Origin: Picocystis sp. L7
Lineage: Eukaryota > Chlorophyta > Picocystophyceae > Picocystales > Picocystaceae
Length of the DNA: 64,000 nt
Reading direction: 5' to 3'
Assembly (NCBI GenBank): GCA_020975725.1
Contig: QXJR01000016.1
Span: 1-64,000, forward strand
Shown: one piece after another, positions 52,616-62,139 of the stretch
How positions within the stretch are numbered: position 1 is the first letter of the stretch
How the letters are laid out: each line of letters opens with the position of its first letter
Translations under genes and position numbers: made by a program
Notes under the pieces: model-generated
Told to the model about the DNA's origin: nothing
What the model saw: only the letters and a program-made list of their open reading frames with translations
The model's database searches: none

Positions 52616-53215
52616 TCACCTGCAGTACTGTCTAGGGAGGAGCGTCGCGTAACCTTCCGTTCGTGCTCCAACTCGACGCACACGAGTTTTGCATTCCCCA
52701 ATGATTCTCTTGGCAAGATCCTGCTTCATGCCTTCTGCAGCTTGTTGGCACTCCATCAGATCCTTCAGGCTCGCACCTGCGATTTGCTTTGTTCTTCGCG
52801 GGGCATGGTCGGTTGCCTTGGTTTGTTTTGCGATCGCTTGAGGTTCGTCGGAGGCGTGCGAATCCGTCCGTGGAAGTGGGTCGTCCGTGCACAGTTTCCG
52901 CCGCTCGTGGGATGCTGCACCTGCATTGTCTTTTGAGGCTTCTGTTTTTGAAGGCTGCAGGGCACGACCGATGGAATTGGAGCAGTCCTTCTTTTGGCAT
53001 GGACCCGTGTGCGCTGGATGTACCTTGAGCTTGAGCCTCTTCACGTCCTTCGACATCCCTGGATCCGTCCGTTTTCTTTTCTGGCCATTTGTCGACGCAC
53101 AGACGTGCTTGCATGCTGCTTTGGTCGTGGTGGCATGCGTCTCCTTCCCAGGCTTCCCTATCCCTCGCTTTCCCAGATCCAATCGCCTGCGCGTTCCACC
53201 CATCCACGCCAGCAT
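52616..53215 (-). CDS. basic hypothetical protein
   Basis: 199 residues from ATG (MLAWMGGTRRRLDLGKRGIG). Very rich in Lys, Arg and Ser, with nuclear-localisation-like stretches (GQKRKRTDPG, KDVKRLKLKV) and a helical C-terminal part (LKDLMECQQAAEGMKQDLAKR). No domain is recognised. The opposite strand also carries an open frame, so coding status rests mainly on ATG context and composition. It could be a nuclear protein. Confidence 0.35.
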   Translation of the reverse strand: MLAWMGGTRRRLDLGKRGIGKPGKETHATTTKAACKHVCASTNGQKRKRTDPGMSKDVKRLKLKVHPAHTGPCQKKDCSNSIGRALQPSKTEASKDNAGAASHERRKLCTDDPLPRTDSHASDEPQAIAKQTKATDHAPRRTKQIAGASLKDLMECQQAAEGMKQDLAKRIIGECKTRVRRVGARTEGYATLLPRQYCR

Positions 53216-54629
53216 GGCCTTCTTCTTTTCGAGGCTCCTTCCACGCGCCCTCCCTTCGAAGCCGGCGTCGGTTTCTTCCCTTCCGAGGATGTGGCGCTCG
53301 CTCGGACACGTGTGGATGCTCTTCGTCGACGATTCCTGTGCCTTCCCTCGTCCTCCCTCCACTCCCTGTGGGCTGGATGGCCAGGCTGGCACCACCCGAC
53401 CCCACGTGACCGGACCCTGGGGTCGGGGGGGGGGGGGAGTTTCTTCTCTTTCGAGGGAGGGGGAAAGGGCGTTTCAGGTGGACGTGGAGGGATGGATCGA
53501 GGATCGCACGAGACCCAGAGGTGGATCCCGTGGGAAGAAGCGATGTTGAAACGGGAGGGGTAGGACGCGTGCGTGTGTGTCCACGTGATGCTTTCCCCTC
53601 CATACCGCCGTCGGCACGGGTCCCAAGACGCCACCTCCCCCACGTACGACCGCGGTGCTCCCGTCCATCCCTTCTCTGTCCTACGTCCGCGCACTTGGGA
53701 CCTTCGTTTCACCACCTCCACGTCCGTGTCCATCCCACCAATGAGCCGTCGCCATTCACAAAGGGGGATAGGCAAAAAAAACCGGGACGATTCGGTTGAC
53801 CAAGACGTCTTTCTTGGTGGTTTTGGATGAGAGAGAGAGATCATGATCACTTCTCATTCACTACCTAGGATTACCCTCCAAACTCACGAGCGGACGAGTC
53901 ACACAACACCACGTTCCAATGGGGAGTGCTTGTGTACCGAGGGTTCCATTCGCCGTGCTCTTCCCATCCCTCGTAGGGCCTCGGGTCCGATGGAGAACCA
54001 CGGACCGTCCATGCTCGCCTCTCTACCTATTCCCTCTCCGACCCTCCACTGGAGCCCATCCATGTGGGTGTGAGACAATCCTACTGTCCCTGGCATTCCA
54101 TGCTACGTCCATTCACCATCCAACAGTGAGATCCTTCCGTCCTATCGAATCCCTTCCGACACGACCTGCACCGTCCTCTTTACGAGGTTGGGAGAATCCT
54201 TTCTTCCCAACTCGGGAGAACGGTTAATGTTTGAACCAAGCGAAGCAACCAAGGTGCCACCTAGTTCGCATGATGACCTCGAGGGTGACGAAGGGACAAC
54301 TTCGGCCGAGGAAGGAGGAACGGTGCAAGGTCGCGAGTGGACCAGTGTTTGACCTGCCGTCGATTGTGGGCCACCATGGAAGGCCCGCTTTGTTGCAATA
54401 GACATTAACGCTGTCTAAGGGACACGCGCATGCTTGCTCCCACGTGCCATCCACGACGGAGTGCCACGCGCAACAGGAACCGAGGGAACCCACCGGATTG
54501 GAAGGGAGGTATTTCGATGGGACACGATCCGGTCTCCATCCCTTTCCTCCACGGGTTAACCATCGAGTGTTAACCCGGGTGGGTGGACATGGACGGTGGA
54601 GCTGGATTCCATCGCGTCGGTCGGACGCG
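53216..54629. other. intergenic, no gene recognised
   Basis: Includes a 13-base G run near 53427 and an (AG)n stretch near 53829. The carrier ORF stays open from an earlier ATG at 54444, but these extra 62 residues look unlike a conserved part. Confidence 0.5.
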
Positions 54630-56210
54630 ATGGCACACGAAGGGGACGTGTTCGTGCGTTCGGCGCCCCTTCTGCGGAGGCGAGGAGGGAAGGAGAAGGA
54701 GGAGAGAACGGCCAAGGAGAGGCTGGGGGATCTGGTGGCCCGCATCCGAGCCGTACAAGTGCAGAAACCGGACTGGAAAGGGGTGCGTTGGCCACCGCTG
54801 GAAGCGTGGAAGAACAGGAACAGAACGGCCAGGCATCCCACAAGGAAAAGGATCGAGTCGACCGTGGACTTCTTCGCCTACACCGAAGAAGAAGGGAAGA
54901 AACTGTTCGACGAAATCGACCAGGACGGAGACGGAAAAGTGTCCCTGGAAGACCTCAAAACGGCCATGAAGAAACGAAAACTGCCCGAAGCGTATGCGCA
55001 CAAGTTCATGAATCGTGCGAGAAGGACCTGGTGGTGGAGGAGAGCCATCGAATGGGAAGATTTCAGGGCACTCATGCACGAGAAAGAATCCGCCATGCTG
55101 CGGTGTTACAGCTCGCTGGACGTGGATGCCACGGGCCAGCTCAAATCCAAACAGGTCAAAAGCGTGCTTCACAGCGTGGGCGTGCCAGACAACGACGAGA
55201 ATGTGAATGCCATGATCAAGTTCCTGGGAAGGGGGGATGACACCACAGGGATCACCTACGGCCAGTTTCGCAACTTCCTGGTCCTCTTGCCACCGGACAA
55301 GCTGTCCTCCGACCCGGGGCTGCTGTGGTACGAGTCCGCCACCATGCTGCCCCTGACCCCGCCTCGAACGGGAACCAAGGAGCTGCTGTTGAAAACCGCC
55401 CTGGCTGGAGGGCTCTCATCTGGCGTGTCCACCTTCATGATGCACCCGGTGGACACACTGAAGACGCGCCTGCAGGCCATCCCGGGAGCCACCATCAAGG
55501 ACGTCGCACGATCTATCCCTGAGTTTGGGGCCAAGGGATTGTACCGAGGTATCATACCGGCCACGGTTGGTTCCGCGGCCAGCCACGGGCTGAGAACGTG
55601 CGCGTACGAGGCCACTCGCCTGGTTTTCACCAAAGCGTTGCCTTTCCTAGGGGAGGTGCAGGTGCAGGGCCTGGCTTCGGGAATCGGCACTGCTTTGGGC
55701 ACCTGCCTGCGCATTCCCAACGAGGTTCTGAAGCAGCGACTACAGGCCGGTCAATATCCGAACGTCGGGGTGGCCCTCCGATCGGTGCTGGGGAGCGAAG
55801 GTCCAAGGGGTCTGTTCCGGGGCAGTGGCGTGACCCTGGCACGGGAGATCCCCTTGTTCGTGGTGGGCATGGTGGCCTACGAGCAGCTGAAGAAGGGCGC
55901 ACGGGGAAAGAAAGCGAGGGAGCTGGCGGCATGGGAGTACATCGTGCTGGGCACACTGGCCGGCGCCATCGCCGGCGTGGCCACCACTCCCTCGGACGTG
56001 TTGAAGACGCGCATCATGACAGCGGATCCGACGCTCACCCGCAGCGTGGGTCAAGTGATTGCAGACTTGGTTACGAAAGAGGGTCCTTTGGCATTATTCA
56101 AAGGCGCATGGGCACGTGCCGTCTGGATTGCCCCGATGGGTGCCATGAACTTCTCCGGGTACGAGCTGGCAAAGCTGGCGCTGATCAAGCCTTCCGATGC
56201 GTCGGAGTAG
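54630..56210 (+). CDS. EF-hand mitochondrial-type carrier, SAMTL-like
   Basis: 526 residues from the ATG of MAHEGDV; an upstream in-frame ATG (54444) would add 62 residues. Residues about 82-110 hold an EF-hand with a full loop (DQDGDGKVSLED, 97-108), and a weaker EF-like unit follows near 163-176 (SLDVDATGQLKS). From about 250 there are three carrier repeats with the signatures HPVDTLKTRLQ, IPNEVLKQRLQ and TPSDVLKTRIM. Region by region it follows the plant protein At2g35800 (SAMTL), including KKRKLPEAYAHKFMNRAR, YGQFRNFLVLLP and GAMNFSGYELAKLA. SAMTL is regarded as a plastid-envelope S-adenosylmethionine transporter-like carrier, so SAM import under calcium control is the best guess. The ORF is intact and intronless. 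Confidence 0.88.
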   Translation: MAHEGDVFVRSAPLLRRRGGKEKEERTAKERLGDLVARIRAVQVQKPDWKGVRWPPLEAWKNRNRTARHPTRKRIESTVDFFAYTEEEGKKLFDEIDQDGDGKVSLEDLKTAMKKRKLPEAYAHKFMNRARRTWWWRRAIEWEDFRALMHEKESAMLRCYSSLDVDATGQLKSKQVKSVLHSVGVPDNDENVNAMIKFLGRGDDTTGITYGQFRNFLVLLPPDKLSSDPGLLWYESATMLPLTPPRTGTKELLLKTALAGGLSSGVSTFMMHPVDTLKTRLQAIPGATIKDVARSIPEFGAKGLYRGIIPATVGSAASHGLRTCAYEATRLVFTKALPFLGEVQVQGLASGIGTALGTCLRIPNEVLKQRLQAGQYPNVGVALRSVLGSEGPRGLFRGSGVTLAREIPLFVVGMVAYEQLKKGARGKKARELAAWEYIVLGTLAGAIAGVATTPSDVLKTRIMTADPTLTRSVGQVIADLVTKEGPLALFKGAWARAVWIAPMGAMNFSGYELAKLALIKPSDASE

Positions 56211-56310
56211 CGCGTCCTTCATCTGGCATTTGCCGATCCTTTTTCTCGAGGCAGCGCCGTACCAGGTACTCCTGGCGCACTGGCGAGCGGGACGAGGATC
56301 GGATCCTGGT

Positions 56311-56904
56311 TCATCCAAAAATAAGTCCTTGCTTGACGTCTTCTTCGTCGGCTCTGGCCCAGAGCGCGATCCCTCCGCCTTTCCCTCTCATGACCATGAT
56401 TTCATCGTCCACGTAGCACCTCACGAAGAAGGGTCCGAGTTTCGGATCCACCCCTTTGGGTTCATCCTTGGGCGTGGCTTTGATCTGGAAGGTTTTCTTC
56501 CACGGTCCCAGTTTGACGGTGAGACGGTGGAAGTCGAACCTCATCTTGGTCCCTCGTTCTTCCGTGGGTCCTTCGAAGACCATCGATGCGTAGTGTCCCA
56601 AGAAGACGCCGTTTCGCATCACCTGGCGTTCTGGATCCCACTGCTGTCCGGCCACCACGGGAAAGTAAAGCCCTCCTCCTTTCGATTTTCCACGCATTTC
56701 GTCTCGGATCTGCTTGGCGCTGGAGGTGAACACGAGCCTCCACGCCCTTCCTGGGCTCCTCGTTCCGGCCATCATCTGGTACGCGTCGGTGGGTTGGATC
56801 CTCATCTTCTCCAAGGCACGCATGGTTTCGTACACCCTCTGGGGTGGCACGGCGCGCGTTTTGGACGCTTTCGCGAGCGTCTTGGACGCGTCTGCTCGTT
56901 CCAT
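56311..56904 (-). CDS. PAP/fibrillin-like plastid protein
   Basis: 197 residues from the ATG of MERADASKT; the frame is open further upstream without ATG, so an N-terminal exon with a transit peptide may be missing. The lipocalin-like fibrillin pattern is visible: GRAWRLVFTSS near the start, YFPVVAGQQWD, RNGVFLGHYASMVFEGP, FDFHRLTVKLGPW, and the C-terminal FFVRCYVDDEIMVMRGKGGG corresponding to the family's YLDEDLRI.RG motif. It is close to a plant plastid protein of the At1g18060 kind. Fibrillins bind lipids or quinones on thylakoids and plastoglobules. It is convergent with the SAMTL-like gene, 100 bp away, so their 3' ends probably overlap in transcripts. Confidence 0.72.
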   Translation of the reverse strand: MERADASKTLAKASKTRAVPPQRVYETMRALEKMRIQPTDAYQMMAGTRSPGRAWRLVFTSSAKQIRDEMRGKSKGGGLYFPVVAGQQWDPERQVMRNGVFLGHYASMVFEGPTEERGTKMRFDFHRLTVKLGPWKKTFQIKATPKDEPKGVDPKLGPFFVRCYVDDEIMVMRGKGGGIALWARADEEDVKQGLIFG

Positions 56905-58300
56905 CTCGTTCCCGTGGATGCTCTCCACCCTCCCTTCTGCCTCTCTTCTTCTTTTCCTCTCCCTTTCGTCGCTCCTTTCGCGGCGTTGGCGCGATCGCAC
57001 GTGTCGGAATGGACCGAGACGTGGCGAATGGATGCCAGAGCCTTCCCCTCGTGGAAAAGGGAAACGATCGGAAGGGGTTTTCCCTTGGGATCGGAAGATC
57101 GGGTCGGGTTCGAAAGGGAAGGGATGATTGGAAGAACCGCCCTTTCCGGAGGGAACCGCCACACACCCAGTGCTCCAATCCGACCTTGGATCGAGAGTTT
57201 AGGGCCAAGTCACCCGTGGGCGAAGATGACGAGCAAACCAACACCGGAACGTACCAACAAGAAGCGGGTCAACAAAGACCCAAACCGACATCGAAACGCA
57301 CGAGTCAACGGGTGTCGTTGGACTACGAACGAAGCATCGTTCGAAACGTCTCGGAGGGCCGTAAATGGCACGCGTGCGTGCCCCGTACCCAGATGCACCT
57401 CGTTCATCGACGGAGCTGCCGCAACTCCTTCCAACACCAATCGACGTCCATCGTCGTTCTTCCAACGTGCCGGTGAAGGCACCGCACATCTGGACGATCG
57501 ACGAAAACGCTCACTTTGGGTTCTTCCACCGTCATTCCGACCGGTTCACAACTGGCTTCACAACGATCGGGGAAGGAAAGGCAGAATCGGCAAAAGGGAC
57601 CTTGCAATCCTTCGCAGGGTCACCCCTTTCGATCCGAACCCGAGGGAATCGGGGTTCGACCGTCCATCCTCATTTGCGACCCGTGTCGTATGCACGCTTC
57701 GTTGGACATCTCAAGGCAAGCATCCATTCGCTCCTGTCCGTTTTGGTTCCCTCGCCACACGTTCCACACCGCCACGAGGGAAGGACCACCCCGAGGTCCC
57801 GTGGGACGAACCCAAGGCGTGCGGGCCTGCGATGGTCCTGAAAACGCTCGGCACGTCTTGGTTCGCGTGGGTGGGAGGGGAGGCGCGCGTGGCCGAGCGG
57901 GATGGCGAATCATGGAGAGGACCAATAGGTCGGAGGGGAAGGAGAGGGAGCAGCCGAGAGAGAGACGGAGAGGGTGGAGAGAGAGCCATGCAGGGTAAGT
58001 GGTGGTGGGGGTGTCGATCCGTCTCCCACCCGTGCCAGGTCTCCCTCCCCTCCCTCTTTCCCCCTCCTCCCTCACTGTGCCCTCTCCCTCTCACTACCCT
58101 CTCACTACCCCCTCTCCCTCTCACTACCCCCTCCTCCCTCTCACTACCCTCTCACTACCCTCTCACTACCCTCTCACTACCCCCTCCTCCCTCTCACTAC
58201 CCTCTCAGTACCCCCTCTCCCACTCACTGCCCTCTCCCTGTGCTCCCTCTGTCCCTGTCCCCCTGTGGGGGAGGGGGAGAGAGGGGGGTTCCCCGACGGG
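56905..58300. other. intergenic; CT-rich end
   Basis: Divergent 5' flanks of the fibrillin-like and uridylyltransferase genes. Open frames cross it but lack domains. The last 270 bp are a pyrimidine-rich microsatellite. Confidence 0.5.
58028..58260 (+). repeat. CTCTCACTACC-type microsatellite
   Basis: About 230 bp made almost only of C and T with repeating CTCTCACTACC units, ending 40 bp before the uridylyltransferase ATG. It is probably transcribed as a pyrimidine-rich 5' leader or acts as a promoter-proximal tract. Confidence 0.85.
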
Positions 58301-59812
58301 ATGGCGGACGGGATGGACGGTCATGGCGGCGGTTTCGCGAAGGAAAACAGGACCGTGGAAGTCGCAGATGCCATGCGTGGGATGAGGCTGGAAACCAAAG
58401 GGGAGGAGGATCGAAATGCAAAGGCGTGGAACGATGCCGGCCAAGGCATGGAAACGCCCGCGCCGGATTTCGCACCCAAAGTGCAGAATCGTGAAAGGGC
58501 CATGGCGGCCTTCGCCGCCGTTCCTGCGCCCGAAAACGATGGCGTGGAAGCGATGGGAACGGCACACGCCAACACGCAGTCGCTGTGGAGCGGAGGAGGG
58601 GTGTGGGCGCCGCCGAGGTCGCAGACGAACGCCACCTCCAGCCTCGGAACCAGCACCAAAACGACTTCCACGTCCGCGAAAAAAGACAAAGATGGGAAAC
58701 CGAACCCGTCGCAACGAGAAAGAGGACATCGACAGACGCACGAGAGAGGAAGAAGAGGTGCTGGAGACGCGCAGCTGCGTGCCGAACCCATGCGACTCTC
58801 CAACCAACTGCACGATCTCGTGCGTGGACTGCTGCCCACACAAGAAGAGACCGAAAGGAAAGCAAGGACCGTCTACTTCTTGCAGATGATGGTGGGAAGC
58901 GCCTGGAAACAAGCCAAGATCGACATCTTCGGATCCGCCGCCAACTCCTTCGGGGTGCGCGGGAGCGACATCGACATCTCCATCGATCTGCCCATCGAAG
59001 AAGACGATCGAGAAGCCAAGGTGGAAGTCATCGAAAAGCTGGGCGAAATGCTGCAACAAGTGGGCATGGAAAGGGTGGTGGTGCTCGCACACGCAAGGGT
59101 GCCGCTGGTCAAGTACGTGGATCCGAGGACGGGATGCGCCAGCGACATCTGCGTCAACAATCGCGTGGCCGTGGCCAACACCAAGATGCTCTGCGATTAT
59201 GCACGCATCGACGTCCGGCTTCGTCAGCTGGCCTTCGCGGTCAAGCACTGGGCCAAGGCCAGGCAGGTGAACGAGACCTACCGAGGGACCCTGAGCTCGT
59301 ACGCCTACGTACTCATGTGCATCCACCTCCTGCAGAGGAGGAACCCGCCCATCCTGCCATGCTTGCAGGGCATGCGACCCAGCTTCTCCAAGCTGCTTCA
59401 GAAAGGGGACGACATCGTCAAGTGCGAGTACTTTGACGAGGTGGACAAGCTCGGGAGGTACGGGGATAGAAACAGGGAGTCTGTGGCGGAGCTTCTGTTC
59501 TCCTTCTTCGAGTATTGGGCGTGGCGGCATGATTACGCCCACAGCGTGGTCAGCGTCCGCACGGGCGGTTTCTTGACCAAGGCCGAGAAGGGTTGGACGA
59601 AACGGATCGGTAACGAGCGACACTTGATCTGCATCGAAGATCCTTTCGAGACGGGGCATGACCTGGGCCGGGTGGTGGATCGCAACTCCATCAGTGCGCT
59701 TCGGGACGAATTCGTCCGCGCAGCCAAAATTTTGCGGGACGAGGAGGATCCTCTTCCCAAGCTGTTTCAGCCGTACATCCGTCCGGACGAGCACGAGCCC
59801 AGCGAAGGCTAG
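58301..59812 (+). CDS. Cid1-type terminal uridylyltransferase / non-canonical poly(A) polymerase
   Basis: 503 residues from the first ATG after the microsatellite; longer ORFs through the microsatellite are low-complexity artefacts. Residues 1-160 are disordered. The nucleotidyltransferase domain begins near 165: FGSAANSFGVRGSDIDISIDL (helical GS 211-212, Asp223 and Asp225; read as two blocks), and the third acid Asp282 in CASDICVNN. The central PAP-associated region has KHWAKARQVNETYRGTLSSY, followed by the C-terminal IEDPFETGHDLGR. These blocks are those of Cid1 and plant URT1/HESO1, which add U tails to mRNA or small RNA and trigger decay. Uridylation rather than adenylation is inferred from similarity. 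SURF6 follows 240 bp downstream on the same strand. Confidence 0.88.
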   Translation: MADGMDGHGGGFAKENRTVEVADAMRGMRLETKGEEDRNAKAWNDAGQGMETPAPDFAPKVQNRERAMAAFAAVPAPENDGVEAMGTAHANTQSLWSGGGVWAPPRSQTNATSSLGTSTKTTSTSAKKDKDGKPNPSQRERGHRQTHERGRRGAGDAQLRAEPMRLSNQLHDLVRGLLPTQEETERKARTVYFLQMMVGSAWKQAKIDIFGSAANSFGVRGSDIDISIDLPIEEDDREAKVEVIEKLGEMLQQVGMERVVVLAHARVPLVKYVDPRTGCASDICVNNRVAVANTKMLCDYARIDVRLRQLAFAVKHWAKARQVNETYRGTLSSYAYVLMCIHLLQRRNPPILPCLQGMRPSFSKLLQKGDDIVKCEYFDEVDKLGRYGDRNRESVAELLFSFFEYWAWRHDYAHSVVSVRTGGFLTKAEKGWTKRIGNERHLICIEDPFETGHDLGRVVDRNSISALRDEFVRAAKILRDEEDPLPKLFQPYIRPDEHEPSEG

Positions 59813-60051
59813 TACCATGGACCTTTGTATCACTTGCACCTTTTTTTCCCCCACTCCCTGCCTCCATCATCCGTCTCGTGCCCCGTGGGTTCCGCCTTGC
59901 GAATATTCGCACCTCCTTTCGTCGATTCGGAGGGGTTTGGCGACTGTCTTCGAATCGTCGCGATGGCGATGGCGGCGGCGACGGCGATGTCGGACGCAGG
60001 ACGTCGCACGGACGCCCACGCGGACTGTGCGTGCACGCGAAGAGTTGGTGG

Positions 60052-61110
60052 ATGCGACGGGATGGAGAACGGCGGGCTGACGCGTTCGCAGTCTTCGACG
60101 GGATGGCGGAGTTGGTGCCAGCCAAGTATTACTTGCCTGGAGAAGACGAGACGCACTATTACCACAGCCAGAAGGAGAAGATGGAAGCCAGGAAGAAGTA
60201 CAAGGAGATGGCCAAGGAAAGCAAAATGAAACGGTTGGATCCCGATCAAATCAAGACCCTGGAAGAACTCCAGATCGAAGAAGAACAGAAAAGGATGGAG
60301 GAAAGGAGCCAACCAGGGAATGGGAATGGTGCCGATGATGCACCCGCAGCACCTGCGGGAATGAAAACAGATGCGAAGGAAGGTCCAGGATTCGAAGCAC
60401 TCAGGGAGAGGCTGCAGAAAAGGATACAGGAACTGCGCGCCAAGCGCAAGGCAGAACAGCAGAGCAAAACCAAGCAGTCCGCCCTCCAGTGGAAGAAGGA
60501 AAGAAGCAAACAGACCTTGGAAAGGGTGAAGAACGCGGCCAGGAACGAAGAGAAAGGAAACGCGAGGCATGAGAAGAAAAGAAAGCAGGCAGAAGACGAG
60601 TGCGGCGAGGGCCAGGAAGAGGGAAAAACGACCCGTACTGAATTCCAATTTTCCAAGGTAAACCTCCCGGAACCAGAATGGGAAAAACGCAAGCGCAACA
60701 AGAAGAATAAACATTCCAAAGAAGAACTGCTGGAGAAAGCGGTGGCAGTCAAAGAAGACTTGGAGAAGGCCAAAGACACAGAAGAGGGCAAGGCGAAGGC
60801 CAAGAAGGTGGCATTGGATGCTGCATACTTGCGTGCGACCGGCCAGAAGGTGCTGGACGATCCGAAGCTCCTGCGCAAGTCCATCAAACGGGAGCAGAAA
60901 GAAAAGCTGAAAAGTGCACAAGCCTGGTCGGAGCGAAATCGTCGCGTCGAAGAAGCCAAGCAGGCGAAGCAGCAGAAGCGAACATCCAACCTCAAAACGA
61001 GAAGAGATACCAAGATCGAGCACAAGATCGCCAAACGAGAAAAAAAGCTGACCCGTCGACCTGGCTTCGAGGGTGAGATCAAGGGGTTTGTCAACGCTGC
61101 GAAACAATGA
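60052..61110 (+). CDS. SURF6/Rrp14-like ribosome biogenesis protein
   Basis: 352 residues from the ATG of MRRDGERRADAF; this start keeps the N-terminal signature FAVFDGMAELVPAKYYLP, which matches the Rrp14 N-terminal (L.LIPAKYY) motif; ATG 60103 would cut it. Frames upstream to 59878 are also open. The protein is about one third Lys, Arg and Glu and largely helical. The C-terminal SURF6 domain shows FQFSKVNLPEPEW, LLRKSIKREQKEKLKSAQAW and a closing KKLTRRPGFEGEIKG. Rrp14/SURF6 is a nucleolar factor for early 60S and 40S ribosome assembly. The gene is intact and intronless. Confidence 0.9.
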   Translation: MRRDGERRADAFAVFDGMAELVPAKYYLPGEDETHYYHSQKEKMEARKKYKEMAKESKMKRLDPDQIKTLEELQIEEEQKRMEERSQPGNGNGADDAPAAPAGMKTDAKEGPGFEALRERLQKRIQELRAKRKAEQQSKTKQSALQWKKERSKQTLERVKNAARNEEKGNARHEKKRKQAEDECGEGQEEGKTTRTEFQFSKVNLPEPEWEKRKRNKKNKHSKEELLEKAVAVKEDLEKAKDTEEGKAKAKKVALDAAYLRATGQKVLDDPKLLRKSIKREQKEKLKSAQAWSERNRRVEEAKQAKQQKRTSNLKTRRDTKIEHKIAKREKKLTRRPGFEGEIKGFVNAAKQ

Positions 61111-62139
61111 AGTTGAACTTGTTGGCTGTTCCTGGTTTGCTGTTGTGCTCCGCCCTGTAAAGAAGCGGAACCTGCAGTGATCGATGTTTCTCTCACCGGA
61201 TCGTAGGATGCCTTGTTGGCGTGTGAGCAGGAGGCACATACCAACTCTGCAGATCGATCATCTTGTACGATCACGCCGTTGCTCTTCCATCACGCCCCAG
61301 AGCCTTCACAGGTAGCACGGTTTGCGTGAGTATCCGTGAGAGTGGATCCGATGCAACCGAGCCATGCCTCCGTTGTGTTTGCACGCCAAGTGTAAAGTCT
61401 GATAGTGCCCAAGATGGCTCGACTAGCTATTCAGCACGGCCACGATCGTATACATAAGCGAGGATGTGGATGCAACGACCACACCTTCCAGATTCCATTT
61501 TTTGATGGGTTCTGCATGTTTCGACATCAAACATGACCATTATTCTCTTGGAATGCATTGGCGTCTGAGCATCTTCGGTGGCCCGCTTCATGGTGCTTCA
61601 ATCAGTAAGCCGCATCCCTTGCTTGCCAAAAGCATCACAAAATCCCTTTCCTCGACCCGCTCTATCCTCAAACACTGTCTTTTTGGCGTTGGCTCTATCC
61701 TTGTCCACAATGCACGCATCATGCGCGATTGTATGTCATTGGTTTCTTGGCAAGGATTGTTCTTGGCCTTGATGAAGCTTCACCTGGCCATCGTCTTTGT
61801 GGAACAAAGAGAGCTTGAATGTTGTATCTGTTTCCTCCCACTTTTGCATGGCACGTTGGTGCATCAACTCGAAATGATCCATGCTTGTCTTGGATGCATT
61901 GGTTACATGAATCCGTGATGGTTGTTCCAGTTGCAGGTCGAGGTTGTAGCATTCAAGTTCCTTGTGTGGGCATTTCATGTACGGATGGATCTGTATGGTC
62001 CATGCCACTCCATTCTTGTTCCGACCAACCACCGGGTTGGATCCACGCATGGACCCATCATGGATAGGGATGGCGCATTGGGATCCATAGGATGGACCTT
62101 TTGTGAATCCATGGTTCCATGGATGGAATGGAAGGAGTG
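61111..62139. other. no gene resolved before the 77-bp array
   Basis: The plus strand has a 150-residue ORF at 61466-61918 and the minus strand a frame at 61736-62100 (ELMHQRAMQKWEETDTTF...). Neither has a recognised domain. The minus frame may be a transposon scrap. Confidence 0.4.

Noticed and set aside
57974-58300. N-terminal extension of the uridylyltransferase through the CT-rich tract
   Set aside because: It translates the microsatellite into Ser/Leu/Pro/Tyr repeats and lacks conservation; the ATG at 58301 is better.
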